Position numbers and translations under genes: made by a program. Shown one piece after another: positions 17,156 through 25,444 of a stretch of DNA of 64,000 nt. The notes beneath the pieces are model-generated. The model saw only the letters and a program-made list of their open reading frames with translations. It made no database searches and was not told where the DNA came from. The stretch's first letter is position 1. The number at the start of each line of letters is the position of its first letter. The DNA comes from an uncultured Bacteroidales bacterium (GTDB taxonomy: Bacteria > Bacteroidota > Bacteroidia > Bacteroidales > FEN-979): NCBI GenBank assembly GCA_903959905.1, contig CAJBYO010000085.1:143145-207144 (forward strand). The letters are read 5' to 3'.

Positions 17156-18424
17156 ATGAATGACAGGAAAGGTTTCTTCGCAGGCGTGGTATTTTCATTG
17201 TTGCTATTGGTCCTGGCGGAGACATCTGTTGGCCAGGAGAACTTTTTACCAGGTTTTCTGGTCAGCCTGAAAGGCGATACAATTAAAGGACTTGTTGATT
17301 ACAGGAACTGGGACAGGAACCCGGAAAAAATATCCTTTAAAGAAACGGCTGCAGGTATCACATCAGAATACTACCCGTTGCAGATCAAGTCCTTTGTCGT
17401 TCTTGATGAATCCTATGAAAGTGCGGTTGTGCAAACCGAAACCAGCTCTGATGATACGAAGTTCTTAAGCCATGATAAAAATCTGGAAATAGTTTCTGAC
17501 ACGACATTTCTGCAGGTAATCGTCAGAGGCAAGAAAAGCCTTTACTATTACAAAACGCGTGAAGGAAAAGAGAATTTCTATATCTGGCAGGATTCCTCGT
17601 TCCAATTACTTATTTACAAAAAGTACCTGAAAAACCAGGATGACGGAACAGTTATAGCTGAAAATCTGACTTATAACGGGCAGTTAACAATTTACCTGCA
17701 AGGTTGCGAAGGCATACAGAAGCGACTTAGCGAAGTCCGGTACCAGAAAAACAGTCTTGAAGACATATTCCTTTTTTATTACAGTTGTACACGTGAAAAC
17801 ATCTATTTTCACAAGAAAACAGAAAAAACCACTGTCCGGTTCGGAGCGTTGGCAGGGGTATCCGTAACTGTTTTGAAATTTTACGGAGATTTTATTTATC
17901 TTGTGGAAGCCGGTTATCAGCCATCCTTTAGCTTTTCAGGCGGACTTTTCATGGATATAATTTTCCCCAGGAGCCAGGGTAAATGGTCGGTCAACAATGA
18001 ATTACTGTTCACCTCTTATAACGTTGACGGCAAATATGAACATTACTTCCACGCAAACAGGTACACCACAACCTATACCACCCTGGGTTATAGCTACTTA
18101 AAAATCAACAACATGTTGCGTTTCAAATACCCTGTTGGAAAGTTCTTCCTGTATATCAATGCTGGCATTTCAAATGGAATGGCCATTGTTGAAAAAAATT
18201 ATGCAAAGGAAGAATCATGGCTGTTTGAGCAATACAGGGTGGAGGAAGCCAGGGCAATTGACGACACAAGAAAGTGGGAACTTGGCTACGTGTTAGGCAT
18301 CGGAGCAAAATTCAGGAAGTTTTCATTTGAAGCAAGGTATGAAGGTGCAAATGGAATGTCTGAATATAAATATCTGAAATCATCCACTTACAGGATTTAC
18401 ACCCTGTTTGGTTACAGGTTTTAA
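17156..18424 (+). CDS. Exported beta-rich protein with barrel-like C-terminus, copy 1
   Basis: A 422-residue protein with a signal peptide (about residues 1-26, ending near SVGQ). Residues about 30-180 form a beta-rich domain opening with the GDTIKGLVDYRNWDRNPEKI pattern. The C-terminal half has alternating aromatic strands ending in LFGYRF, as expected of an outer-membrane barrel with terminal Phe. The family is not one I can name. It is a tandem paralogue of the next gene. Its place inside the polyketide cluster suggests a role in handling the pigment or lipid at the outer membrane, but this is inference. Confidence 0.75.
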   Translation: MNDRKGFFAGVVFSLLLLVLAETSVGQENFLPGFLVSLKGDTIKGLVDYRNWDRNPEKISFKETAAGITSEYYPLQIKSFVVLDESYESAVVQTETSSDDTKFLSHDKNLEIVSDTTFLQVIVRGKKSLYYYKTREGKENFYIWQDSSFQLLIYKKYLKNQDDGTVIAENLTYNGQLTIYLQGCEGIQKRLSEVRYQKNSLEDIFLFYYSCTRENIYFHKKTEKTTVRFGALAGVSVTVLKFYGDFIYLVEAGYQPSFSFSGGLFMDIIFPRSQGKWSVNNELLFTSYNVDGKYEHYFHANRYTTTYTTLGYSYLKINNMLRFKYPVGKFFLYINAGISNGMAIVEKNYAKEESWLFEQYRVEEARAIDDTRKWELGYVLGIGAKFRKFSFEARYEGANGMSEYKYLKSSTYRIYTLFGYRF

Positions 18425-18466
18425 TAGGTTGCTTCGCACACGTTTTATTGCATAACTTAAACATCT

Positions 18467-19738
18467 ATGATTAGCACACCAGGATTCTTTCAAAAAGCGA
18501 CATTTGTTTTATTGCTGCTGCTTATGGCGGAATTCTCTTATTGCCAGGAGAACTATCTGCCTGGTTATTTCGTAAGGGTAAACGGTGACACCGTTAAGGG
18601 ATTTATAGACTACAGGAACTGGGACCGGAACCCGGAAAAAGTGTTTTTCAAGGAAACTGTTGAAGGTGAAAGGTCAACATATTTTCCGTTGCAGATAAAA
18701 TCCTTTGGCGTCATGGATGAATCCTATGAAAGCGCCGTAGTACAAACTGAAGTCAGCCCTTCCGACATTTCAAACCTGAATTACAGCCGGAACCTGGAGA
18801 TTAAAACTGATACCGCTTTTCTGCAGGCAGTTGTGAAAGGCAGGAAAAGCCTGTATTACAATAAAACGAGGAGTGGTATTGAGCAATATTATATCTGGCA
18901 GGATACCGCATTTAACCTGTTGATTTACAAAAAGTATCTGATGGAACAGGATGGCAGGCAGGTTATTGTCGAAAATAAAACCTGGCTCGGCCAGCTAACC
19001 CTTTATCTGAATGACTGTCCTTCTTTGCCAAAAATGTTAAAGAACCTTGATTACCAGAAGTACAGTCTTGAGAAGCTCTTCCTTGACTATTACGCCTACA
19101 GTCAGTCGCCGGTAAAATTTCATACAAAGACTGAAACTGTTCATGCTCAATTTGGAGTTCTTGCCGGAGTTTCATCAACCACATTAAAAATAGAAGGCGA
19201 TAATTATAACTACCTGGTGAAAGCCGGCTATAAGTCATCCGTGAATTTTTCGGGAGGCTTGTTCCTGAACCTGGTGTTGCCCAGGAGCCAGGGTAAATGG
19301 TCAATTTACAATGAACTTCTGTACACTTCTTACCAGGTGAGTGGCAGCTATACTTCCTACAGCAACACAACGGAGTACATCATTATTCATACAACGTTAG
19401 GCTATACCTACCTGAAACTGAATACCATGGTGCGGTTTAAATACCCTTTCGGTAAATTTTTCGTTTTTGTGAACGGAGGTCTGTCAAACGGACTGGTTAT
19501 AAATGAAAAAAATTATGCAAGGGTTGATTCAAAACTGATGAACCAGGTGGATGTGTACGAAGCAAAAGCGCTGAATGATACCCGGAAGTATGAGATTGGC
19601 TATGTTGTTGGCGCAGGAGCAGGATTCTGGAAATTCTCGCTTGATTTCAGGTATGAGCGGGCGAACGGAATCACGGTTTATTCAATTTTAGGTTCACACA
19701 CTGACCGGTTCTACTGTTTTCTTGGTTACCGGTTTTAA
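18467..19738 (+). CDS. Exported beta-rich protein with barrel-like C-terminus, copy 2
   Basis: A 423-residue tandem paralogue of the preceding gene with the same layout: signal peptide ending near YCQ, GDTVKGFIDYRNWDRNPEKV, DESYESAVVQTE, LPRSQGKWSI and a final FLGYRF. The two copies stay collinear throughout, so both are probably functional. A 42-base gap separates them. Function unknown. Confidence 0.75.
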   Translation: MISTPGFFQKATFVLLLLLMAEFSYCQENYLPGYFVRVNGDTVKGFIDYRNWDRNPEKVFFKETVEGERSTYFPLQIKSFGVMDESYESAVVQTEVSPSDISNLNYSRNLEIKTDTAFLQAVVKGRKSLYYNKTRSGIEQYYIWQDTAFNLLIYKKYLMEQDGRQVIVENKTWLGQLTLYLNDCPSLPKMLKNLDYQKYSLEKLFLDYYAYSQSPVKFHTKTETVHAQFGVLAGVSSTTLKIEGDNYNYLVKAGYKSSVNFSGGLFLNLVLPRSQGKWSIYNELLYTSYQVSGSYTSYSNTTEYIIIHTTLGYTYLKLNTMVRFKYPFGKFFVFVNGGLSNGLVINEKNYARVDSKLMNQVDVYEAKALNDTRKYEIGYVVGAGAGFWKFSLDFRYERANGITVYSILGSHTDRFYCFLGYRF

Positions 19739-19757
19739 TAAACACTCAGACAATCAA

Positions 19758-20822
19758 ATGGCATACCTAAACGGAATTGGATTAATCTCGCCGCAAAAAA
19801 CTGCAGAAACAAGTGAATTCCTTACGGACGTTATGGAATACACTGCCGACTACCTGAAGTGTATTGAGCCAGTATACCGGACATACATTGACCCGATACA
19901 GTCGCGCCGAATGAGCCGGCTCATCAAAATGGGTATTACCGCAGCCAAACTGAGTATTGCAGATTCCGGGTGCGAAATGCCTGATGCCATCATTACCGGT
20001 ACAGGGTTGGGAAGCGTTGAGGATACCGAGAAAATCCTTGGCGAGATTACCAAAGAGGAGCGCTTTCTGAACCCGACACCATTTATTCAGTCAACCTATA
20101 ATACAATCAGTTCGCAGGTTGCCATCCAGCTTCGGTGCCACAACTACAACTCAACCTATGTTCACCGTACTTTCTCTTTTGAGAGCAGTTTGATGGACGG
20201 GTTGATGCAACTTGAAGAAAAAACTGCGCGGACGTTCCTTGCAGGCGCCATTGATGAAATGACCATGAATCATCTGCTCATCACGCGCCGGATCGGGCTG
20301 TGGAAAATGGGCCCTGTGAGCAACATGGCGTTGCTTGACAGCAAATCACCAGGTTCCCTGGCCGGTGAAGGCAGTGCCTTTTTCCTTATTGGCGCAGATA
20401 AACAGCCTTCAACTTATGCAGAACTAAGTGATGTTGCTACCTGTATCAACTTCAACGGATCTTTTAAACCAGAAACCTTCTTGCCTGAATTCCTCGCCAA
20501 AAACAACTTTTCCAAGGATGATATTGATATCGTCATGCTCGGAACCAGTGGCGACTCTGTTTATGATCCAATTTACACCTCGTTTGCAAACCAGTTCTTC
20601 CCCGGCAAAGCGCATGGCTGGTTCAAGCATCTGTGCGGCGAATACCATACCGCCACAGGGTTCGGCCTCTATGTTGCCGCGAACATCCTAAAACGGCATG
20701 TATACCCTGAGATACTGCACCTGAACAGCGTCAATCCCGGAAAGATTAAAAACGTACTTATCTACAACCAATTCAGGAATGTGAACCACTCATTCATACT
20801 GGTCCGTTCCTGTGCAGGATGA
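19758..20822 (+). CDS. Ketosynthase-like chain-length factor, Cys-less (copy 1)
   Basis: About 354 residues from ATG 19758 (MAYLNGIG). The reading frame also opens at 19722 inside the previous gene, but alignment with the paralogue at 22131 favours 19758. It has the thiolase fold of condensing enzymes (ITGTGLGSVEDT, STYNTISSQVA) but no active-site Cys: that region reads YVHRTFSFESSL. Such proteins act as chain-length factors that pair with an active ketosynthase. It lies between the ketosynthases at 15860 and 20871. Confidence 0.8.
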   Translation: MAYLNGIGLISPQKTAETSEFLTDVMEYTADYLKCIEPVYRTYIDPIQSRRMSRLIKMGITAAKLSIADSGCEMPDAIITGTGLGSVEDTEKILGEITKEERFLNPTPFIQSTYNTISSQVAIQLRCHNYNSTYVHRTFSFESSLMDGLMQLEEKTARTFLAGAIDEMTMNHLLITRRIGLWKMGPVSNMALLDSKSPGSLAGEGSAFFLIGADKQPSTYAELSDVATCINFNGSFKPETFLPEFLAKNNFSKDDIDIVMLGTSGDSVYDPIYTSFANQFFPGKAHGWFKHLCGEYHTATGFGLYVAANILKRHVYPEILHLNSVNPGKIKNVLIYNQFRNVNHSFILVRSCAG

Positions 20823-20844
20823 TGTAAGAAATGGTTTATTCTCT

Positions 20845-20852
20845 TATTTTTG
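20845..20852 (+). promoter_or_regulatory. Possible internal -7 promoter box
   Basis: TATTTTTG in the 48-base gap before the ketosynthase at 20871, 18 bases from its ATG. It is the same octamer, in the same TTATTTTTGCA context, as before the ACP at 5357. No clear -33 element. Confidence 0.4.
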
Positions 20853-20870
20853 CACTTCAATTAAGAAATA

Positions 20871-22127
20871 ATGTCCAAGAAGGTATTTATAACCGGGATC
20901 GGAATCATTTGTGCCATTGGAAACAATGTTGAAGAAACCCTGAAATCACTGCTTGCCGGAAAATCCGGGATAGGTGAAATCACGCGCTTTAATACGGTGC
21001 ATAAGGGAATCATCCCGATGGCAGAGGTAAAACTGTCAACCCCTGAATTGCTTACAGAACTTGGCCATGCAGACAGCGACAGCTTTACCCGCACAGCGCT
21101 CCTGGGCATGAAAGCGGCTAAGGAAGCATTAAAAATGGCAGGGATACAAAACACCAAAGAATACAAAACAGGGCTCATCTCGGCCACAACGGTTGGTGGC
21201 ATGGACAGAAGTGAAGGCTTTTATGCTTCCTATCTGGCTGATCCTGGCAGCGGCCGACTGAGGGATGTCATCAACCACGATTGTGGCGACAGTACAGAAC
21301 GTATTGCACACGAATTGGACATCAGTGACTTTGTTACAACCATCAGCACCGCATGTTCATCCTCTGTTAATGCCATGATGTTCGGCTCCAACCTGATAAA
21401 AACAGGACAACTGGACCGTGTAGTGGTGGGTGGCACAGATTCAACAACCCGGTTCACACTCAACGGGTTCAATACCCTGATGATCCTTGACAAAACCGGC
21501 TGCCACCCGTTTGATGACAACCGCGCCGGGCTTACCCTCGGCGAAGGTGCTGCCTATCTCGTACTGGAATCTGAAGATGTAGTAAGGAAAGAGCAAAAAA
21601 AGGTCCTGGCCGAAGTTTCAGGCTATGGCAATGCCAACGACGCCTACCATCAAACAGCTTCATCTCCCGAAGGAACCGGGGCCTTCCTGGCCATGTCAAA
21701 AGCCATTGCCATGAGCGGGCTCTTACCTGCTGACATTGACTATATCAACGTGCACGGCACAGGCACACAAAATAACGACCTTTCAGAAGGAATAGCCGTA
21801 GAGCGACTTTTCGGAGAACACGTTCCCCCATTCAGTTCAACCAAAGGTTTTACCGGGCATACACTGGGGGCTGCGGGTGCAGTCGAGGCCGTAATTTCCA
21901 TCCTTTCCCTGCAAAACCAGGTAATTTTCCCCAACCTGGGATTTACAACACCCATGAAGGAATTGCGGATAACGCCGGTTACCGTATCGTCGCAACGCGG
22001 CGTAGAGACGCATTGCGATGTAGAGACGCATTGCAATGCGTCTCTGCTGCGTCACGTATTGTCAAATTCATTCGGTTTTGGCGGGAACAATTCATCGGTC
22101 GTGATATCCATGAACAATGATCAATAA
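20871..22127 (+). CDS. Beta-ketoacyl-ACP synthase, catalytic, with in-frame repeat insertion
   Basis: A 418-residue FabF-type enzyme with Cys162 in STACSS, histidines in NVHGTGTQNND and FTGHTLGAAG, and C-terminal SNSFGFGGNN. It is close to the 15860 enzyme. Just before the C-terminal SNSFGFGG strand it carries about 14 extra residues, including VETHCD-VETHCN. These are encoded by a palindromic DNA repeat (see 22002-22045) that has entered in frame. The catalytic core is untouched, so activity is probably kept. The stop lies inside a heptamer array that also contains the next gene's start. Confidence 0.9.
   Translation: MSKKVFITGIGIICAIGNNVEETLKSLLAGKSGIGEITRFNTVHKGIIPMAEVKLSTPELLTELGHADSDSFTRTALLGMKAAKEALKMAGIQNTKEYKTGLISATTVGGMDRSEGFYASYLADPGSGRLRDVINHDCGDSTERIAHELDISDFVTTISTACSSSVNAMMFGSNLIKTGQLDRVVVGGTDSTTRFTLNGFNTLMILDKTGCHPFDDNRAGLTLGEGAAYLVLESEDVVRKEQKKVLAEVSGYGNANDAYHQTASSPEGTGAFLAMSKAIAMSGLLPADIDYINVHGTGTQNNDLSEGIAVERLFGEHVPPFSSTKGFTGHTLGAAGAVEAVISILSLQNQVIFPNLGFTTPMKELRITPVTVSSQRGVETHCDVETHCNASLLRHVLSNSFGFGGNNSSVVISMNNDQ
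22002..22045. repeat. Palindromic repeat element inserted in the ketosynthase gene
   Basis: Two tandem 18-base copies (22002-22019 and 22020-22037) begin GTAGAGACGCATTGC. The second runs into its own inverse, making a perfect 24-base palindrome at 22022-22045 (12-base arms, starting AGAGACGCATTG). It adds codons in phase to the host gene. Palindromes of the type GTAGAGACGC...GCGTCTCTAC are common dispersed intergenic repeats in several bacterial groups (recalled, not searched). Confidence 0.88.
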
Positions 22128-22140
22128 TCAATGAACAATA
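22113..22140. repeat. Heptamer array spanning a stop and a start codon
   Basis: Four 7-base units (AACAATG, ATCAATA, ATCAATG, AACAATA) cover the last codons and TAA of the ketosynthase and the ATG at 22131 of the next gene. The ATG itself is part of the repeat. Confidence 0.8.
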
Positions 22141-23231
22141 ACCCGATATATATCAACGGCATAGGGAATGTGTCACCGCAGAAAATGGTGATGAACGGCA
22201 ACCTGTCAGGGTTCCTGGCAGAACCCGATGTTTATGACAACAACCAACTCCGGTGCATTGATCCGGGTTACAGGGATTTTATCCCCGCTGAACTGATCCG
22301 GAGGATGGGACGTATCATCAAGATGGGGGTGGCGGCTTCAAAACTGTGTTTGAGAGATGCCGCAACCGGACTGGACAGTACAACGGAAATAATTCCCGAA
22401 GCGATCATTACGGGTACCGGGCTTGGATGCATGGAGGACACGGAGAAATTTCTCGCGTCCATGATCAACAACAAAGAGGAATTCCTTACCCCCACCTCGT
22501 TCATTCAGAGTACGCACAATACTGTAGCCGGACAGATAGCACTGCTTCTTAAGTGCCATGGATATAATTTCACCTTCGTCCACCGCGGGGTTTCCTTTGA
22601 ATCTGCGCTCCTTGATGCCATGACACAGATGCAGCTGGAAGAATTCTCCAATGTTCTCGTGGGAGGCACAGATGAACTGACAACCAATTACTTCGCCATC
22701 ACTTCCCGGCTTGGTTACTGGAAGCGGAAGCCCATTCGCTCACTGGACCTGCTGCAGGACAATCAGCGGGGAACCGTTGCGGGTGAAGGTGCTGCTTTCC
22801 TCTTCCTTGAAAATAAGAAAAATGCACATACCTATGCCAGCCTTTCAGCAGTAACGACCTTCCTGAAACCTTCATCCGGCGATGAAATCAAACAAAGACT
22901 TACTGATTTTCTGAGTGATAACGGGTTGACCCTGCAAGATATTGACCTTGCACTGTTGGGCCTGAACGGGGATCCCCGTGGCGACCGGGTGTATCATGAA
23001 ATGGCAGGAACCGCCCTGCAGGAAACTCCGCTGGCATATTTTAAACATCTGTGCGGGGAATATCATACCGCCTCTGCTTTTGCATGTGCCGTAGGGGCTA
23101 TGAGTATAAAAACACAATCGGTTCCCGACGTGATAAGGCTCTCAGGTAACCCTGCGCGGCTCAACAAGGTACTCATCTACAACCATTTCAGGGAAAACAA
23201 CCACTCATTCATTCTGCTAAGCCGCCCGTAA
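22131..23231 (+). CDS. Ketosynthase-like chain-length factor, Cys-less (copy 2)
   Basis: A 366-residue paralogue of the 19758 product (shared IITGTGLG, FIQST-NT, HLCGEYHTAS, VLIYN-FR-NNHSFIL). The nucleophile region reads FVHRGVSFESAL, without Cys, so it is a non-catalytic partner subunit. It follows the ketosynthase at 20871 by 3 bases, making these two a likely heterodimer. Confidence 0.82.
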   Translation: MNNNPIYINGIGNVSPQKMVMNGNLSGFLAEPDVYDNNQLRCIDPGYRDFIPAELIRRMGRIIKMGVAASKLCLRDAATGLDSTTEIIPEAIITGTGLGCMEDTEKFLASMINNKEEFLTPTSFIQSTHNTVAGQIALLLKCHGYNFTFVHRGVSFESALLDAMTQMQLEEFSNVLVGGTDELTTNYFAITSRLGYWKRKPIRSLDLLQDNQRGTVAGEGAAFLFLENKKNAHTYASLSAVTTFLKPSSGDEIKQRLTDFLSDNGLTLQDIDLALLGLNGDPRGDRVYHEMAGTALQETPLAYFKHLCGEYHTASAFACAVGAMSIKTQSVPDVIRLSGNPARLNKVLIYNHFRENNHSFILLSRP

Positions 23232-24035
23232 ATGTTTACATTTCGCCGCCTGACAGTACTTTTCTTCCTGATCCTTATGGGATTGAACTTATGGAGCATT
23301 TTTACCTCCAAATCAGGCGTGGGATTAATACAGTCGCATCCAACCTTGCTTTACTCCCTGTTGTTTTCGTTCTATTTCGGAATATCATTTGCGATGGCAT
23401 TTCTTCCCTGCTCCGGGTTTCACCATGAGACCATCTGCAGGGGAAAAACGGACAGAAAAATCGTTGCACTTACTTTTGACGATGGTCCTGACAACCTTAA
23501 TACACCGCAAATTCTGGAGGTTTTGGCAAGGCATAAGGTGCCGGCAACTTTTTTCTGTATTGGCAGCCGAATTCACGGTAACGAAGAACTGATCAGACGG
23601 ATCGACACCAGCGGGCATATCCTTGGTAACCATTCATTTTCACATTCCAAATTTTTCGACCTGTTTCCCGCAAAGAAAATCAGAAATGAGTTATTGGAGA
23701 CCGACCGACTCATCATGTCAGCTACCGGGAAATCCCCTTTGTTTTTTCGTCCGCCATACGGGGTGATCAACCCGCTGGTGAGCAGTGCAGTTAAAGGGAT
23801 GCACTGGAAACTGATATGCTGGAACATCCGATCGTTTGACACCTTGAATGCAAAGCCGGAAAAAACCAAAAACAGGATCCTAAGCCGCCTGAAACCGGGT
23901 TCAATCATCCTCCTTCATGACCATTCGGTAATGGCTGAAACAACCCTTGAGGAACTTATACTGGCGATCCGCCAACAGGGTTATGAAATTGTGCCACTGG
24001 ACAATTTGTTAAATATACCTGCCTATGCAAGTTAA
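23232..24035 (+). CDS. Polysaccharide deacetylase family protein (NodB domain)
   Basis: A 267-residue protein with two N-terminal hydrophobic helices (about 7-25 and 40-60) and a NodB homology domain. Motif 1 is TFDDGPD (81-87) with the catalytic Asp pair, motif 2 is GNHSFSHS with metal ligands His134 and His138, motif 3 is FFRPPYG, and motif 5 is ILLHDH. It is a metal-dependent deacetylase of N- or O-acetyl groups, probably facing the periplasm. Its start is one base after the chain-length-factor stop, so it belongs to the operon; its substrate there is unknown. Confidence 0.88.
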   Translation: MFTFRRLTVLFFLILMGLNLWSIFTSKSGVGLIQSHPTLLYSLLFSFYFGISFAMAFLPCSGFHHETICRGKTDRKIVALTFDDGPDNLNTPQILEVLARHKVPATFFCIGSRIHGNEELIRRIDTSGHILGNHSFSHSKFFDLFPAKKIRNELLETDRLIMSATGKSPLFFRPPYGVINPLVSSAVKGMHWKLICWNIRSFDTLNAKPEKTKNRILSRLKPGSIILLHDHSVMAETTLEELILAIRQQGYEIVPLDNLLNIPAYAS

Positions 24036-24714
24036 CAGCATTGTCCATCTCCGTAAATACCTTCGCATGGTGAAGATTTGTTTTATCGCTGGCACATTAT
24101 TACTGTTGCTGAATTCCGGGCAGCTTGCCTTCTCCCAGAACAAGCCCATGGACCAGGCATCCATCGAAACATTAAAAAAGCGTGTAAAAGAGGTTGCTCA
24201 GAACACCCGCACATTGTCATGCGATTTTGTCCAGGTCAAAGAGATGAGCATGATTGCCGAGAAAATAACATCCAGTGGCAAATTCTATCTTAAAAAAGAG
24301 AAGATGCTCCGCTGGGAATATTTAAAACCGTTTTCCTACCTGATCGTTATCCGGAATGACCAGATTTCAATTAAAGACGACAATAAGGTAAACCAGTTTA
24401 ACGTACAGTCAAACAAGCTTTTTCTTGAAATAAACAGGATCATTCTTGGAAGCATCCAGGGTACGCTTCTTACCGATGAGAAGAATTTCAGGGCATCCTA
24501 TTTTGAAAGCCCGACGGCCTGGGTTGTCAAACTGGTAACGCTAAACGCGCGGCTAAGAGAGTCTTTAAATGAAGTTATCATCTATTTTAACAGGGAGGAC
24601 TTTGCCGTTGGCCGTGTTGACATGAATGAATCCGGTGGCGACTGTACAAAGATCACTTTTACATCCCGAAAAACAAACCAACCCATCGCAGATGAGAAGT
24701 TCCTGGTCAATTAG
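24025..24714 (+). CDS. LolA-like outer-membrane lipoprotein carrier
   Basis: A 229-residue exported protein with a LolA/LolB-like half-barrel: TLSCDFVQVKEM, a GKFYLKKEKMLRWEYLKPF strand pair and IVIRNDQISI. LolA-like proteins are regular members of aryl-polyene clusters and are thought to carry the lipidated product across the periplasm. The start at 24025 overlaps the deacetylase gene. ATG 24067 gives a cleaner signal peptide (MVKICFIAG...AFSQ) and may be the true start. Confidence 0.85.
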   Translation: MQVNSIVHLRKYLRMVKICFIAGTLLLLLNSGQLAFSQNKPMDQASIETLKKRVKEVAQNTRTLSCDFVQVKEMSMIAEKITSSGKFYLKKEKMLRWEYLKPFSYLIVIRNDQISIKDDNKVNQFNVQSNKLFLEINRIILGSIQGTLLTDEKNFRASYFESPTAWVVKLVTLNARLRESLNEVIIYFNREDFAVGRVDMNESGGDCTKITFTSRKTNQPIADEKFLVN

Positions 24715-25363
24715 TCTCCTTGCGATACTCCTTGCGGGTTGTGTTTCAATTAAACCTTCTCACCTCTCGCGTCACCCCTCACCCGTCACCCGTCACGCGT
24801 CACCCGTCACGCGTCACGTGCCAGAAAGCCAGCTCTACAAAGCCACCCTGGATATCAAAAAGCACCACCTCACCGGATTGATGATGATCAAGAGGACTGA
24901 TACAATCCGCCCGGCAGAACCACAAAGTGGAAAAGGAATGACTGCAGGCATCTACAGGTTTGTGTTTATGAATGAAGTTGGGATGACTTTTTTTGACCTT
25001 CAGCTCGACTCCGGCGAGTTAAAAGTGATCTCCTGTTTTGCCTCCATGAATAAAAAGGCCCTGATAAAAATCCTCGAAACAGATTTCAGGATGCTTTTAA
25101 GCGATATCTCATTGAAAAATGAACGGGTTTATATCCAGGAAAAAACAGGCAATATCGCAGTCTCAGGAAAAACAGGCAAATACAGCAGCTGGCAAACCTG
25201 GTCACCTGGTGGCGACACCCTGCTGATAAAATCCGGCAAGTCAACGATTGCCGACCCGGCGATCATCCGCTTTGAGAACTACTCGGAAGGCACCCCAAAA
25301 AAAATCACGATTGAAAATCCCTTCATCGGAATGAAACTAACATTGCGAAAGCTTGCCCGGTAG
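24692..25363 (+). CDS. Lipoprotein with in-frame heptamer repeat
   Basis: About 223 residues from ATG 24692, which overlaps the LolA-like gene by 23 bases. It gives a clean lipoprotein signal ending in the lipobox LLAGC, whereas the longer frame from 24626 would bury it. After the lipid-anchored Cys comes a His/Pro/Ser-rich linker containing SPVTRHA-SPVTRHV, encoded by the heptamer array at 24771-24819. The rest is a beta-rich domain without a family I can name. It is the last gene of the cluster and may be the outer-membrane partner of the LolA-like carrier. Confidence 0.75.
   Translation: MRSSWSISLLAILLAGCVSIKPSHLSRHPSPVTRHASPVTRHVPESQLYKATLDIKKHHLTGLMMIKRTDTIRPAEPQSGKGMTAGIYRFVFMNEVGMTFFDLQLDSGELKVISCFASMNKKALIKILETDFRMLLSDISLKNERVYIQEKTGNIAVSGKTGKYSSWQTWSPGGDTLLIKSGKSTIADPAIIRFENYSEGTPKKITIENPFIGMKLTLRKLAR
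24771..24819. repeat. Heptamer tandem array inside the lipoprotein gene
   Basis: Seven units of GTCACCC/GTCACGC/CTCACCC, the same heptamer family as at 1520-1561. Because 21 bases equal three units and seven codons, the array is translated as a seven-residue repeat. Unit gains or losses other than multiples of three would shift the frame. Confidence 0.9.
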
Positions 25364-25366
25364 CCC

Positions 25367-25430
25367 GTAATTCGTAATTCGTCAATTCTCAAATCTCAAA
25401 TCTCAAATCTCAAATCTCAATTCTCAACTG
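25367..25430. repeat. Heptamer arrays between convergent genes
   Basis: Two GTAATTC units are followed by about six 7-base units TCAATTC/TCAAATC in the gap between the lipoprotein gene and the carbonic anhydrase gene on the other strand. No hairpin terminator is visible here. Confidence 0.85.
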
Positions 25431-25444
25431 TTACCCTACTCCTC

